From assembly GCA_903838675.1 (NCBI GenBank), contig CAILZI010000178.1, positions 1 to 64,000 on the forward strand: DNA of 64,000 bases. Reading direction: 5' to 3'. This stretch comes from an uncultured Verrucomicrobiota bacterium. Its GTDB lineage: Bacteria > Verrucomicrobiota > Verrucomicrobiia > Verrucomicrobiales > Verrucomicrobiaceae. Each line of letters starts with the position of its first letter. Within the stretch, counting starts at the first letter, position 1. The notes beneath the pieces are model-generated. The model saw only the letters and a list, made by a program, of their open reading frames with translations. It was not told where the DNA came from and ran no database searches. Shown piece by piece: positions 49,157 through 58,637 of this stretch. The position numbers and the translations under genes were made by a program.

Positions 49157-50077
49157 ATGAAATCTTTATTTTATACAATCCTCATCATTGGCGGCGCATT
49201 TCTTGCATATGACTACTTTGGGGCTCCTCCCGGCAAGAAATTGGTCTTCAAAAGTCTCAACCTGCCAGTGAAGCCCAAGGTTTTGACGGTGAAAGCTGCT
49301 GAAGAGGAAAAACCTGTTGTAATGGAATCGCCCGCCGCGCCTGTGAAACCTGTTGCGGTCGAAAAGCCGGTGGAGAAGCCAGTAGAAAAGGCTCCTGTGC
49401 CAACGACTGCACCGGCCTCATCAGGACCAAAGTTTGAACCCATTGAAGCGTTGACCGGCAACTGGTTGAAGATTCCGGCGTCCGCCTTTCCACGTGAAGT
49501 TAAATTGCTGCAGGACGCCATGTTCAAGATGAGTGTGGGCTCGAGCAAGATTGCCGCCGGCAGCAATGCCTATGCCCTAGCTGCAGCTAACGGGGTGCTC
49601 ACCTTGGCGCCCAGCGCCTCCTCACCAGCGCGTGCGCAGCTTCCAATTGACGGCACAGACTTGAAGGCTCAGCTCAACGTATCCTACGAAAAGTGGAAGA
49701 TCACACGTGCGGAAGAGCTCAAGGCCATTGCTGCGAAAAAGCAACTGACTCAGCCTGCTGCATCGGCGGCTGAAGCCGCACCTTCTAGCAGCGAGGTGGA
49801 TTCGGATGGCAAGCCCGTGCGAGATTCCACCAACGGCTACCCACTGCTGATTGCCAGCATGAAACGCGGCCAAATCACCGAGATCAAGCCCGAAAACATC
49901 ACCAACTGGCAGGATCCTCAGTCAACTGTGATTCAAGGGAAGCCAGGCTGGGCAGTCAAAGTGGGCTGCAATGTGAAGACCGTCTTTGGAATGCAACCAA
50001 CCGAAGCCCAGGCATTGGTGCTCAATGGCAGGGTCGTAGGCTGGTATTACACCGGCTCTGGCGAAGAAGTGCCGTGA
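49157..50077 (+). CDS. Membrane-anchored hypothetical protein
   Basis: The start is ATG 49157 (MKSLFYTILIIGG), giving a 306-residue protein with one N-terminal membrane segment, a Lys/Pro/Glu/Val-rich spacer (about 45-90, with EKPVEKPVEK repeats) and a soluble Ala-rich region. I do not recognise the family; the spacer suggests a domain held away from the membrane. A possible promoter (TTGACG at 49053, TGTAAC at 49076) has a 17-bp spacer but weak -10 fit. tRNA-Asp follows after 76 bp. Confidence 0.7.
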   Translation: MKSLFYTILIIGGAFLAYDYFGAPPGKKLVFKSLNLPVKPKVLTVKAAEEEKPVVMESPAAPVKPVAVEKPVEKPVEKAPVPTTAPASSGPKFEPIEALTGNWLKIPASAFPREVKLLQDAMFKMSVGSSKIAAGSNAYALAAANGVLTLAPSASSPARAQLPIDGTDLKAQLNVSYEKWKITRAEELKAIAAKKQLTQPAASAAEAAPSSSEVDSDGKPVRDSTNGYPLLIASMKRGQITEIKPENITNWQDPQSTVIQGKPGWAVKVGCNVKTVFGMQPTEAQALVLNGRVVGWYYTGSGEEVP

Positions 50078-50153
50078 TGATTTTTTTCATGCATGCAAGT
50101 TTCCGTTTGCCAGCACGAAGGGAGCGTTTACTATCGCGACCCCAAACGGCAAA

Positions 50154-50230
50154 GGAGCGGTAGTTCAGTTGGTTAGAACGCCAGCCTGTCACGTTGGAGG
50201 TCGCGGGTTCGAGCCCCGTCCGCTCCGCCA
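50154..50230 (+). tRNA. tRNA-Asp (anticodon GTC), CCA encoded
   Basis: The 77-base cloverleaf has an acceptor stem GGAGCGG/CCGCTCC, a D-arm GTTC...GAAC, an anticodon arm CCAGC-CTGTCAC-GTTGG with anticodon GTC at 50188-50190, a T-arm GCGGG-TTCGAGC-CCCGT and an encoded CCA. It decodes GAC/GAU as aspartate. It is a single tRNA gene with no neighbouring tRNA in the window. Confidence 0.97.
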
Positions 50231-50242
50231 GTTGGGTTATTC

Positions 50243-50275
50243 AGGCCGCCTTGCATATAGCAGGCGGCCTTCTTC
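50243..50275 (+). terminator. Hairpin after tRNA-Asp
   Basis: An 8-bp stem AGGCCGCC (50243-50250) and GGCGGCCT (50263-50270) with a 12-base loop is followed by TCTTCC. It starts 12 bp after the tRNA CCA end. The weak T-run makes it a moderate terminator call. Confidence 0.6.
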
Positions 50276-50410
50276 CTGCCGTCAGGTCAATATTATTGAG
50301 AGCGTGAGAAGAGGGCGGTGGAACTCAGCACCGCCGCCGCAGGTAAGGCGGACGTAATTGATGTTTGCAAGCCTCTGGTGACTTGCTGCAGGTTCCAGAG
50401 TGAAGGGGAT

Positions 50411-52255
50411 CTATTTCTTTGCTAAAACACTCTCAAAACAGCGCTGCTCCTCTGGCAGCATGCTGGCCTTGGGATTGATGGCTTTGATCACGCCAAGCGC
50501 CTCGTTATGAAATCCTCCACTGTTGGCGATGGCCGCAAAAACGGCACGTTGTCCCTCGGTGAGTGGATTGAGATCAATGTACTGAAGATTTTGTAGCGCC
50601 TGTTGATTATCACGCAGCCGCCAGCGTGCCAATGCAACAGTGAGTTTGCGTTGATTGTCTGCCGGCTGACTTTTTAGCAAATTGATGGCGTTGCGCAGGG
50701 CAAGCTCGATGTTTTTGCCGGCCAGCAAGCTGACATAGAGATATGTCTCAATGAAATTCGTGTCGTCCGGCCAGCGTGTCACCGCCTCCTGAGAAGCCTG
50801 AATCAGAGCTTCAGTGTTGCGGTTGGCCAAACACGCTTTGATCAGACCGGTGAAGGCATCGCGCTCGATGCGGGGGGAAGCTGAAGCGCGCTGAGCGGCC
50901 TTGATGGCAAGTCGGTAGGCATCTTCGGCGATGTCAAAGTGACCACGGTCCTCACCATACCTGGCAATTTGAAGAAGGGCAGGATAACGTCCGTTGAATT
51001 GAGCCGCGTCTTTGGCGGCGATCAGTTTTGAGCGCAGTTCTTCGGAAGGCTTGTTCAGAATGTAGGCCAGATGCGCACGGAACATCGCCACAGTCGTTGG
51101 ATCCAGCACTTCTCCGACCTTTGGATCGTTGACAAGGCGTTCAAGATCATCAAAACGCTGGAGCATGGTGAGGGCGTTAAGGTAGTTTTCCAGCAGGCCC
51201 TGATGGGCTTTGGCTTCATCTTCAGAAAGGACGGACAGCACCTGGCGAAATTCCCCCTCCTCAACCAGCCAGCGTATGAATGGCAGCAGTTGATCACGTT
51301 TTTTATTCTGGTATTTCGCCGTGGCTGCCATGACAATTTCCTTTTTGCGTCCTGGCGATTGCTGAACTTCACGCTTCAGCGCCATGACGTAATGTCTGTC
51401 ATCTGCTTTGGGATGGTTTTTGAGGCGCTCGATCAACCGGGTGGTGTCCGCGGGCGTCAAAGATGGCAGGCTGCTGATGTACTCAAGAGTTTGCAGGCCG
51501 ATCACATCATCTCCTGAAGCCAGCTTCCAAAGTGATTCCATGCCCAGCCCAACTTCAGTCGGATTACCGGAGGCCAGCTGTATTTTGGCGAACCGCAGAG
51601 CTCCTTCCTTGTCATCTGGATGTGTCAGCATGTAGTTGCGCAACACATTTAGGAGCGGTTTGTTGTGTTCACGCTGTCCCCAGACCTCCTCGGCCAGTTG
51701 CATCAGCGCCTCACTGGGTTGCTCCACCCGCATCAGTAGTTCCAGCGACGCAGAGGCTTCCTTGGGTTTCCCCAGGTTGATGAGGCAGCGTACATGGAGC
51801 TGTTCGTCGGCGGGCGTGAGGGCGCCAAGCACCTTCAGCTTGTCATAGAAATACAGCGCCGTGTCACGTTTCATCAGTGTGAAATACTCAAACATCAGCC
51901 GGATGGCATCTTCGCTCTCCGGGGCTTTCGAATAAGCCTCCTGAGCTTTCATCACCGCATTCACGCCCTGGCCGTTTTCCATCATTTGCCGGGCTTCTTT
52001 TACCATGCTCTCCGCTCGCATGTTTTTGTATGAGTTTTTCAACGGCCGTGCATACACAATGCCGAGAATGAGCAGGGAAGTGCAGATGCTCACGATAACA
52101 AAGGCGGCCACCCAGCGCGCCAGCGGCGACTGCCGGTCCCGATGCGCCACTGTCGGCGGCACCAGCCATTCCCAGACGGCGATGAACGGACGCCACAAAA
52201 CGAAGTGTTTTTGCGTGAGATCTTTGGTGGGGTCAATGTTTTGGTTCCAAAGCAT
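50411..52255 (-). CDS. Membrane-anchored helical-repeat (TPR-like) protein
   Basis: A 614-residue protein with one membrane helix near the N-terminus (about 49-69: AAFVIVSICTSLLILGIVYA), a preceding basic cytoplasmic segment, and then about 530 residues of helical hairpins resembling TPR units (for example VMKAQEAYSKAPESEDAI, AEDAYRLAIKAAQRA). Such a domain would be extracytoplasmic scaffold for protein-protein contacts. The family is not recognised. It stands alone and is divergent from the ABC operon across 244 bp with no clear motif. Confidence 0.75.
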   Translation of the reverse strand: MLWNQNIDPTKDLTQKHFVLWRPFIAVWEWLVPPTVAHRDRQSPLARWVAAFVIVSICTSLLILGIVYARPLKNSYKNMRAESMVKEARQMMENGQGVNAVMKAQEAYSKAPESEDAIRLMFEYFTLMKRDTALYFYDKLKVLGALTPADEQLHVRCLINLGKPKEASASLELLMRVEQPSEALMQLAEEVWGQREHNKPLLNVLRNYMLTHPDDKEGALRFAKIQLASGNPTEVGLGMESLWKLASGDDVIGLQTLEYISSLPSLTPADTTRLIERLKNHPKADDRHYVMALKREVQQSPGRKKEIVMAATAKYQNKKRDQLLPFIRWLVEEGEFRQVLSVLSEDEAKAHQGLLENYLNALTMLQRFDDLERLVNDPKVGEVLDPTTVAMFRAHLAYILNKPSEELRSKLIAAKDAAQFNGRYPALLQIARYGEDRGHFDIAEDAYRLAIKAAQRASASPRIERDAFTGLIKACLANRNTEALIQASQEAVTRWPDDTNFIETYLYVSLLAGKNIELALRNAINLLKSQPADNQRKLTVALARWRLRDNQQALQNLQYIDLNPLTEGQRAVFAAIANSGGFHNEALGVIKAINPKASMLPEEQRCFESVLAKK

Positions 52256-52499
52256 GAAAAATCGTGACTGGGGCGCTCAATGTAGGTGTGCAGAATGCGC
52301 AGTCACGTTGAAATTTATTATGTAACCTGATTGTCAAATTTGGCGTTGGAGGCATCCCGAAACCTCAAGAAAATTTAGTTGAAAAGCCCTGCATACCTCC
52401 TAAAGCAGCACTCCGCGATTGAACGTCCGGAGGGGGCGAACAACCAGAACCGCCTCCCCGTGGCGTTCCGTTTCCCCAACCAACTGATCCAACGACGTT

Positions 52500-53240
52500 A
52501 TGATCCAAGTTAAGAACCTCATCAAGGTGTTCGGCACCAAAGTGGCTGTCGATGATGTCTCCTTCTCCGTGGAAAAAGGAGAAGTGCTGGGCTTTCTCGG
52601 GCCGAATGGTGCTGGCAAATCCACCACCATGCGCATGGTCACCGGCTATTTTCGTCCCACCAGTGGCAGCGTGAACATTTGTGGCATCGACATGCTGGAA
52701 GAGGCTGAGCAGGCGAAACAGCACCTCGGTTATCTCCCTGAGAACGCGCCGCTTTACTCTGACATGACTGTGGCCAGCTTCCTCGGCTTCTGCGCCGAAC
52801 TGCGCGGCCTGCATGGCGCGGAGCGCACCCGGGCCATCGACCGAGTGCTGGACCTGTGCTTCCTCGACAGCGTGCGAAATCAGAGCGTGGACACCTTGTC
52901 CAAAGGTTACCGTCATCGTACCTGCTTTGCGCAAAGCATCATTCATGACCCGGATGTGCTTATTCTCGACGAGCCCACCGACGGTCTTGATCCGAATCAG
53001 AAGCACGAGGTGCGAAGCATGATCAAGCGAATGGGCAAAGACAAGGCAATCATCTTTTCCACGCACATTCTGGAAGAAGTCGAAGCAGCCTGCTCCCGCG
53101 CCATCATCATTGATCGTGGCAAGGTGGTGGCCGACGGAACGCCTGAAAGCCTCAAGAAGCTCGTTCCAGGCGCAAACTCGCTCGACGAAGTGTTCCGCAG
53201 CATCACAAAATCAGACACAGCTGTCAAAAAGGCAGCTTGA
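52500..53240 (+). CDS. ABC transporter ATP-binding protein (Gld-type)
   Basis: A 246-residue ATPase subunit. Walker A is GPNGAGKST at about 34-42, the signature-like stretch is LSKGYRHR, Walker B is VLILDEPTDGLD, and the switch His follows in FSTHILEE. The closest group is the ABC-2 type with a GldG-like partner (gliding-motility GldA relatives). It drives the membrane permease 36 bp downstream; the substrate is unknown. Confidence 0.93.
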   Translation: MIQVKNLIKVFGTKVAVDDVSFSVEKGEVLGFLGPNGAGKSTTMRMVTGYFRPTSGSVNICGIDMLEEAEQAKQHLGYLPENAPLYSDMTVASFLGFCAELRGLHGAERTRAIDRVLDLCFLDSVRNQSVDTLSKGYRHRTCFAQSIIHDPDVLILDEPTDGLDPNQKHEVRSMIKRMGKDKAIIFSTHILEEVEAACSRAIIIDRGKVVADGTPESLKKLVPGANSLDEVFRSITKSDTAVKKAA

Positions 53241-53276
53241 GATTCTTTATTTTTCCACCCTCAATTCAACCAACGC

Positions 53277-54035
53277 ATGAGCAATCGAGCACTCCAAAAC
53301 ACTCTGGCCGTCTTTAAGCGGGAGTTTATGGCCTACTTCAACTCTCCCGTGTTTTACGTCATCGTCGTCATCTTCCTGCTGGCGACAAATGGCTTCACGT
53401 TCTTTTTCTCCCGCCTGCTGGACAGTGACGACGTTTCACTGGCCACCCGTTTCTTTGTCTGGCATCCTTGGATTTACACGGTTCTGGCTCCTGCCGTAGG
53501 CATGCGCCTGTGGTCGGAGGAGCACCGCCTGGGCACTATTGAACTGCTCATGACCATGCCCGTCTCACCTTGGCAGGCCATTTTGGGCAAGTTTCTGGCT
53601 GCAGCCGTGATCTGGCTCATTGGTCTGGCTCTGACATTTTTAATCGTTGGGACCGTGTCCTATTTGGGAGATCCTGACAGCGGGCCTATCATCAGCGGCT
53701 ATGTGGCCAGCTACCTTTATGCCATGGCATGTCTAGCGGTGACTTCTGCCATCAGTGCCTTTACGCGCAGTCAGGTCGTATGCTTTATCATCAGCGTCGC
53801 ATTTTGTCTGGTCATTGCTCTCATTGGCGATCCAGGTCTGACGCAGACGGTTGTCAACGCTGTCCCGAATGGGATGGAGGGAATTGTACGATTCATCAGC
53901 TACTTTAGCTTCATGGATCACTTTTTTGAAATGACCAAGGGCATCTTCGTCCTGCGTGACGTGCTCTACTTCGTTTCGGTCATCGTTGTGGCGCTTCTGG
54001 TGACCGACCTGGGTCTCCGTTCCAAGCGCGCCTGA
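53277..54035 (+). CDS. ABC-2 type permease (GldF-like)
   Basis: The 252-residue membrane protein has six helices and typical ABC-2/GldF features: VFKREFMAYFNSPVFYVI near the N-terminus, EEHRLGTIELLMTMPVS, then two pairs of hydrophobic segments. It forms the membrane channel with the ATPase 36 bp upstream and presumably interacts with the GldG-like subunit downstream. Confidence 0.92.
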   Translation: MSNRALQNTLAVFKREFMAYFNSPVFYVIVVIFLLATNGFTFFFSRLLDSDDVSLATRFFVWHPWIYTVLAPAVGMRLWSEEHRLGTIELLMTMPVSPWQAILGKFLAAAVIWLIGLALTFLIVGTVSYLGDPDSGPIISGYVASYLYAMACLAVTSAISAFTRSQVVCFIISVAFCLVIALIGDPGLTQTVVNAVPNGMEGIVRFISYFSFMDHFFEMTKGIFVLRDVLYFVSVIVVALLVTDLGLRSKRA

Positions 54036-54075
54036 TCGCCCCATTGAGCTTCCCTCTAACCAATTTTTTCACATC

Positions 54076-56037
54076 ATGAGTGCTTCCAACAAGAACGCCG
54101 CAGCTGGCGTCACCACACTGTTGATCATTGCCGTCATTTTTGCCCTCAACTTCCTTGTCGGCGGGGTGGGTTTTGGCAACCTCCGCCTCGACCTCACCGA
54201 GGATGGTTTGTTCACCCTCTCCCAGGGTACGAAAAACATTCTCAGCCGGATCAATTCCGACGAGCCAGTGACCATCAAATTCTATGCTACGAACGATGAT
54301 CGGGTCATGCCGAACATTCTCAAGCCGCACGCCCGCTCAATCGAAGATCTGCTGCTGGAGTATGAAAAGCAGAGCAACGGTGGCGTTTCCCTTGAGGTTA
54401 TTCATCCAAATCCAGACACGGATGATGAGGACAAGGCAAAGGACGATGAAATCCGCGGCATGCAGGTCAGCCAGGACGGCGACCAGATTTATCTGGGGCT
54501 CACGGTCCAGTGTCTTGACCGCAAGGAGGTTCTGCCGTTCCTCAATCCTGAAGATGCCACGGCTTTCGAATACGATGTGTCCCGTGCCATCGCCAAGGTC
54601 ATCAAGCCCACCAAGACTGTCATTGGTCTCATGAGCGCGATGCCCATCGGTGGGGTGCCCTCCATGCCCTTCCAGCAGCAGCGCGGCCCGGAAGCCTGGG
54701 CGATCATTCAGCAACTTCGGGCTGACTACGAGGTGCGTGAGTTGACGATGACCGTCGATAAAATTGACAGCGACATCACCGTCCTTCTATTGGTGCATCC
54801 GGCAGACATCACCAAGACAGCTGAGTTTGCAATCGACCAATACCTCCTCGGAGGTGGCAATGTCATCGCCTTTGTGGATCCTCAGAGCCTGCTCGCCCAG
54901 GCCATGAGCAGCCAGCCCAACCCGATGACCGGACAGCAGGGAAATGTGATCAACACTTCCTCCGACCTGCCTAATTTGTTTAAGGCCTGGGGAATCAGCT
55001 ATCAAAAAGACATGGTGCTGGCGGACATGAACTACAAAGGCAACCTCCAAGGACGTCTCATGCCGACGGCTCTGCAACTTCCCGGCAAAGCCATCAATCA
55101 GGATGACCGCGTGACTTCCGGCCTGCAGGCGTTCACTCTAATCAATGCCGGTGTCTTGGGCGTCGAACGCAAGCAAGGGCTCGATGTGATAACGCTTGCG
55201 ACCAGTTCGGAGGCTTCGGAGCTGATTGACACTGCTACGGCTGAAAAACTGCGCAGGGACCCCACCTTGGTTAACTTCACTCCCAGTGGCAAAAAGCTGG
55301 TGCTCGGTGTTCGCATCGCCGGCAAATTTAAGACCGCCTTCCCAGATGGCAAACCTGCGGCTCCAGCTGCATCCAAAGAAACTGGGGGACCTCAGCAGGA
55401 TGCCACCGCGCCAGCCGCGAACGCGCCGGCGGTTGCAAAGACACCGGAGAAGAAAAAGGACGACTCACTCAAAGAGTCGAAGGACAGCGAACGCAATGTC
55501 ATCCTCTTCTCAGATGCGGACATGCTCTATGACGCCTTCTGCCTGCGCCAGGGTGATCTTGGAGTCGGCCTCATCACCAATGGTGGCAATCTGCCCATGC
55601 TGCTCAATGCCGTGGAGGTTCTCGTCGGCGGTGGCGACCTCATTCAAGTTCGCAACCGCAAGTCTCCGATCCGTCCTTTCACCAAGCTGAAGGAGATGCG
55701 TGAGAAGGTTGAGGAAAAATATCGTCCACAGTTGGTTAAGCTGGACAAGGAACGTCAGGAGCTGGCGGATAAGCTCAGCAAAGCGCGTCCTCAGCTCGAT
55801 TTGAAGAAGGGCGCTTTGATCGTGGATCAGGCCACCATGAACAACATTAAAGAGATGGAGAAAAATTCGAAGACCATCGACAAGGAGGTGCGCAGCATCC
55901 GAAAAGAGGTCAACAAGGAGGTGGAGTTCCGCAAGACTCTGATCAAGACCCTCAATGTCCTTGCCGTTCCTCTTCTAGTTGGAATGGCAGGTCTCGTGTT
56001 TGCCATGCAACGTCGCACCCGTACAGCGGCAGCCTGA
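54076..56037 (+). CDS. GldG-like ABC auxiliary protein
   Basis: The 653-residue protein has one N-terminal helix (about 12-34), the ABC_transp_aux domain (about 40-400: LRLDLTEDGLFTLSQGTKNIL, VTIKFYATND, and FDPxS-like DPQSLLAQ), a Lys/Ala-rich linker (about 430-470), a coiled-coil segment (about 550-630) and a C-terminal helix. It is the large extracytoplasmic partner of the ABC permease. Substrate unknown; gliding is only one role of relatives. Confidence 0.9.
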   Translation: MSASNKNAAAGVTTLLIIAVIFALNFLVGGVGFGNLRLDLTEDGLFTLSQGTKNILSRINSDEPVTIKFYATNDDRVMPNILKPHARSIEDLLLEYEKQSNGGVSLEVIHPNPDTDDEDKAKDDEIRGMQVSQDGDQIYLGLTVQCLDRKEVLPFLNPEDATAFEYDVSRAIAKVIKPTKTVIGLMSAMPIGGVPSMPFQQQRGPEAWAIIQQLRADYEVRELTMTVDKIDSDITVLLLVHPADITKTAEFAIDQYLLGGGNVIAFVDPQSLLAQAMSSQPNPMTGQQGNVINTSSDLPNLFKAWGISYQKDMVLADMNYKGNLQGRLMPTALQLPGKAINQDDRVTSGLQAFTLINAGVLGVERKQGLDVITLATSSEASELIDTATAEKLRRDPTLVNFTPSGKKLVLGVRIAGKFKTAFPDGKPAAPAASKETGGPQQDATAPAANAPAVAKTPEKKKDDSLKESKDSERNVILFSDADMLYDAFCLRQGDLGVGLITNGGNLPMLLNAVEVLVGGGDLIQVRNRKSPIRPFTKLKEMREKVEEKYRPQLVKLDKERQELADKLSKARPQLDLKKGALIVDQATMNNIKEMEKNSKTIDKEVRSIRKEVNKEVEFRKTLIKTLNVLAVPLLVGMAGLVFAMQRRTRTAAA

Positions 56038-56082
56038 TTTCATTAAAGTTCATTTCAAGCACCCTGTTTTTTCCTCAACACC

Positions 56083-57570
56083 ATGAAGAAGATCATCATC
56101 CTTTTGGTTGTACTCGTTGCCATCGCCGGCACCGCTTATTTGCAGTCCAACAAGCGCAACTCCCGACTGAATCGTTCCATCCTGAACGTTAAATCCCGGG
56201 AACTTTTGTTTCCTGAATTTGACATCAACGGCATCAAAAAAATCAGGATCAAGGAGGACAAGGCTGAGACTACCCTCGCCGTTCAGAATGACACCTGGGT
56301 TGTCCTTGAGCGTGGGGCATACCCCGTAGAGAAAGAGAAGCTCCAGACAGCGCTGCTGAGCCTCAAGTATGAAAAGATCAAAGCTGGCCGGCACATCGGT
56401 AAGGATTCCTGGGGCAAGGTTGGAGTGAATTCTCCCGGCAATGCCTCAGCCTATGGCGTGGGAACGCTCGTCGAATTGTACGACGAAAAAGACACGCTGA
56501 AATACTCTTTTGTGCTGGGCGGGAAGGTGAGCACTTCAGGTGGCTCCAACAATGAGCAGATGAAAATGTTTGGGGGGCCAGCAGGCAACCGCTTTGTTCG
56601 AATTCAGGGAGAGGACACTATCTGGGAGATCAACGATCAGCTGCCGGATCTGGTGACCAAGCCGGACGCGTGGCTGGCGAAAGGCTTCTTTGATGTACAG
56701 AAGCTGAAGTCTGTGGAAATCACGGCCGCGAAACCGGAAGATTCATGGAAAGCAGCCCGTGCAGACGAAACTGCAGATTTCATCCTCGATGGTGCCGGCC
56801 CCGGTGAAAAAATCGACGCTGGCAAAGTCTCACTCGGTACGCTGCTCTCAAGCCCGACCTTCAACGACGTGGTCAGCAAAGACAAGGCCGCCGCCACCAT
56901 GAAAGGCGGGGTCAAGGCATTGCTCACTACTTTCGATGGCTTCACCTACAACGTCCAAGCCGTAAAACTGGCCGGGCAGGGGGATGGAGACAAATATTAC
57001 CTCACTGTCGGTGTCGGTGCCAACATCCTCAAAGAGCGCCCCGTTATGAAGGACGAGAAACCAGAGGACAAAAAGAAAAACGACAAAGCTTTCGCCGAAG
57101 AAAAGAAAAAGCTTGAGGAGAAACTGGCCAACGAGACGAAGTTCGTAGGCTGGGTCTTTGAGGTCACTGAATACACCGTCAGCAGTCTTTTGAAAAAGCG
57201 CTCAGAAATCATTGCCGCACCTACACCGGCGAATCAGCAGGTCCCTGCTGCAGGTGGCAATACGGGTCCTTCTGGGCTGCCCGACATCAAAAAGATGATT
57301 CCCGGGCTGAACATGACTCCGTCTTCTGCCATTCCAAGCAGCTCTGCGGCTCCCGCCGTTCCGCCATCGAATCCCTCCCCTCCCATTAGCGTGACTACGC
57401 CGGCTGTGCCATTGCCGACAGCCCCCAAGCCCGAGCTCAAGCCCACCCCGGCTCCTGATGCCAATCCCATCACCGGTGAGAAACCTGCAGTGCCTGCGGC
57501 GGCTCAGGAACCTGGTAAACCGGCCGCTCCTGCCCCTGCTGCTGAGCCTAGCAAACCGGTGAAGCCTTAA
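56083..57570 (+). CDS. DUF4340 protein with Pro/Ala-rich tail
   Basis: The 495-residue protein begins with a membrane helix (KKIIILLVVLVAIAGTAYL) and contains two DUF4340-like modules (NDTWVVLERGAYPVEKEKL early, then VEITAAKPEDSW). The last 120 residues are Pro/Ala/Ser-rich and probably disordered. DUF4340 proteins typically follow the GldG gene in ABC operons of this kind, as here (45 bp). A strong terminator lies 30 bp downstream. Confidence 0.87.
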   Translation: MKKIIILLVVLVAIAGTAYLQSNKRNSRLNRSILNVKSRELLFPEFDINGIKKIRIKEDKAETTLAVQNDTWVVLERGAYPVEKEKLQTALLSLKYEKIKAGRHIGKDSWGKVGVNSPGNASAYGVGTLVELYDEKDTLKYSFVLGGKVSTSGGSNNEQMKMFGGPAGNRFVRIQGEDTIWEINDQLPDLVTKPDAWLAKGFFDVQKLKSVEITAAKPEDSWKAARADETADFILDGAGPGEKIDAGKVSLGTLLSSPTFNDVVSKDKAAATMKGGVKALLTTFDGFTYNVQAVKLAGQGDGDKYYLTVGVGANILKERPVMKDEKPEDKKKNDKAFAEEKKKLEEKLANETKFVGWVFEVTEYTVSSLLKKRSEIIAAPTPANQQVPAAGGNTGPSGLPDIKKMIPGLNMTPSSAIPSSSAAPAVPPSNPSPPISVTTPAVPLPTAPKPELKPTPAPDANPITGEKPAVPAAAQEPGKPAAPAPAAEPSKPVKP

Positions 57571-57600
57571 AGCTCTCGATCTGCAGATTGTTTACCCCAG

Positions 57601-57636
57601 AACGGAGTGATGAGTGGCATCACTCCGTTTTGCTTT
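57601..57636 (+). terminator. Rho-independent terminator of the ABC operon
   Basis: An 11-bp perfect stem (AACGGAGTGAT/ATCACTCCGTT), a 7-base loop and a T-rich tail (TTGCTTTT) follow the DUF4340 gene by 30 bp. The 215 bp beyond, to 57851, contain no recognisable feature. Confidence 0.85.
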
Positions 57637-57851
57637 TGTGAACAAGGATGTTGAGGCGACTGCTATTGCTTTGGTGCCCATTTATTGAGGTCATCAGCAG
57701 AGCGGGTATTGATTTGAAAAAGGTGCAACGATCCTTTCATTTCAAGTGGAGCTGAATGGATGTGGCTTGTGTCGAGGAGCAAATGGGGACCCTTGTTCTA
57801 AAGCTTGTTGGTCATGCGGTTTGAAACGGCATTGTCGTTACATCTTTGTGG

Positions 57852-58403
57852 TTACGACTGATCTGCACTTTGCTCTTCCCATCGTGCAAGAAGCCAGAGG
57901 ACATCTGACAGGCGGTTGAGGAATCGGATGAGTTCTTCATTGGGAACTTCATCGACTGTGCCTTGCAGGTCGATGACGTTGCGCTCGGCACGGCGGCAGG
58001 CGACGCGGGCGAGATCGGCATAGGCACCGCTCATGACTCCGGCTTCGCCGGGTAGCGCCCAGCCTTTGAACTTTAATGCACCGCCAGCCTCCAATTTTGC
58101 CAGCCACTCATCTAGCCAGACGACATTGGGGGGGGAAATGCGCTCAGGGTGGGTGGCTGCATAGCGCGCTTCATCTCCGGGCGGAGTGGCGAGCTCTCCC
58201 ATGAGCTCGATGAGCCAGCGCTGGACCTGGGGGACGATTTGCTGTGTCTCCTCGCGGGCAGCGGCGATACGCAAGGGGCCGAGGGCGGCGTTCAATTCAT
58301 CCACAGCACCAAGAGCATGGATACGAGGATGGGATTTGGCGAGACGACAGCCAAAAAGCAGGTCGGTCTGACCTTGGTCTCCTTTGCGAGTGGCGATGGA
58401 CAT
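57852..58403 (-). CDS. Cobalamin adenosyltransferase (PduO/EutT-type ATR)
   Basis: This 183-residue enzyme adenosylates cob(I)alamin to coenzyme B12. Motifs are ATRKGDQGQTDLLFG (ATP-binding), HPRIHALGAVDELNAALG, RVACRRAERNV and IRFLNRLSDVLWLLAR, typical of the PduO type. No B12 riboswitch is visible upstream. Surrounding genes do not suggest a specific B12-dependent pathway. Start ATG 58403. Confidence 0.93.
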   Translation of the reverse strand: MSIATRKGDQGQTDLLFGCRLAKSHPRIHALGAVDELNAALGPLRIAAAREETQQIVPQVQRWLIELMGELATPPGDEARYAATHPERISPPNVVWLDEWLAKLEAGGALKFKGWALPGEAGVMSGAYADLARVACRRAERNVIDLQGTVDEVPNEELIRFLNRLSDVLWLLARWEEQSADQS

Positions 58404-58450
58404 AGGAAGAGAATGACGAAATCAGAAGGAGGATTGATTGAAAAAGAAGG

Positions 58451-58621
58451 TCACTCGTCAGGGAAAGTGTTTGGAGGTGTTTCGAGTGGTGGGGTCAATA
58501 TTGCGGGAGCTGGGGGCTTGAGGAGGGCTGCTTCTCCTTTGCGATAGGCGCGAACGGTCCAGCCGAACAGCAGGGTCAGCAGGAGCAGGGCTGCCAGGCG
58601 TGCGGAACGTGTGGAAAGCAT
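58451..58621 (-). CDS. Small single-pass membrane protein (56 aa)
   Basis: The frame from ATG 58621 gives 56 residues: a basic N-terminus (MLSTRSAR), one hydrophobic segment (LAALLLLTLLFGWTV) and a Pro-rich tail (LKPPAPAILTPPLETPPN). It lies 16 bp after the rhomboid stop and 47 bp before the adenosyltransferase start, in the same direction, so it is probably co-transcribed. Family unknown. Confidence 0.55.
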   Translation of the reverse strand: MLSTRSARLAALLLLTLLFGWTVRAYRKGEAALLKPPAPAILTPPLETPPNTFPDE

Positions 58622-58637
58622 TTGAATCTAAGCTGCT

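Noticed and set aside
50154..50230. tRNA-Asp as an integration site
   Set aside because: No integrase gene and no second copy of the tRNA 3' end is visible on either side.
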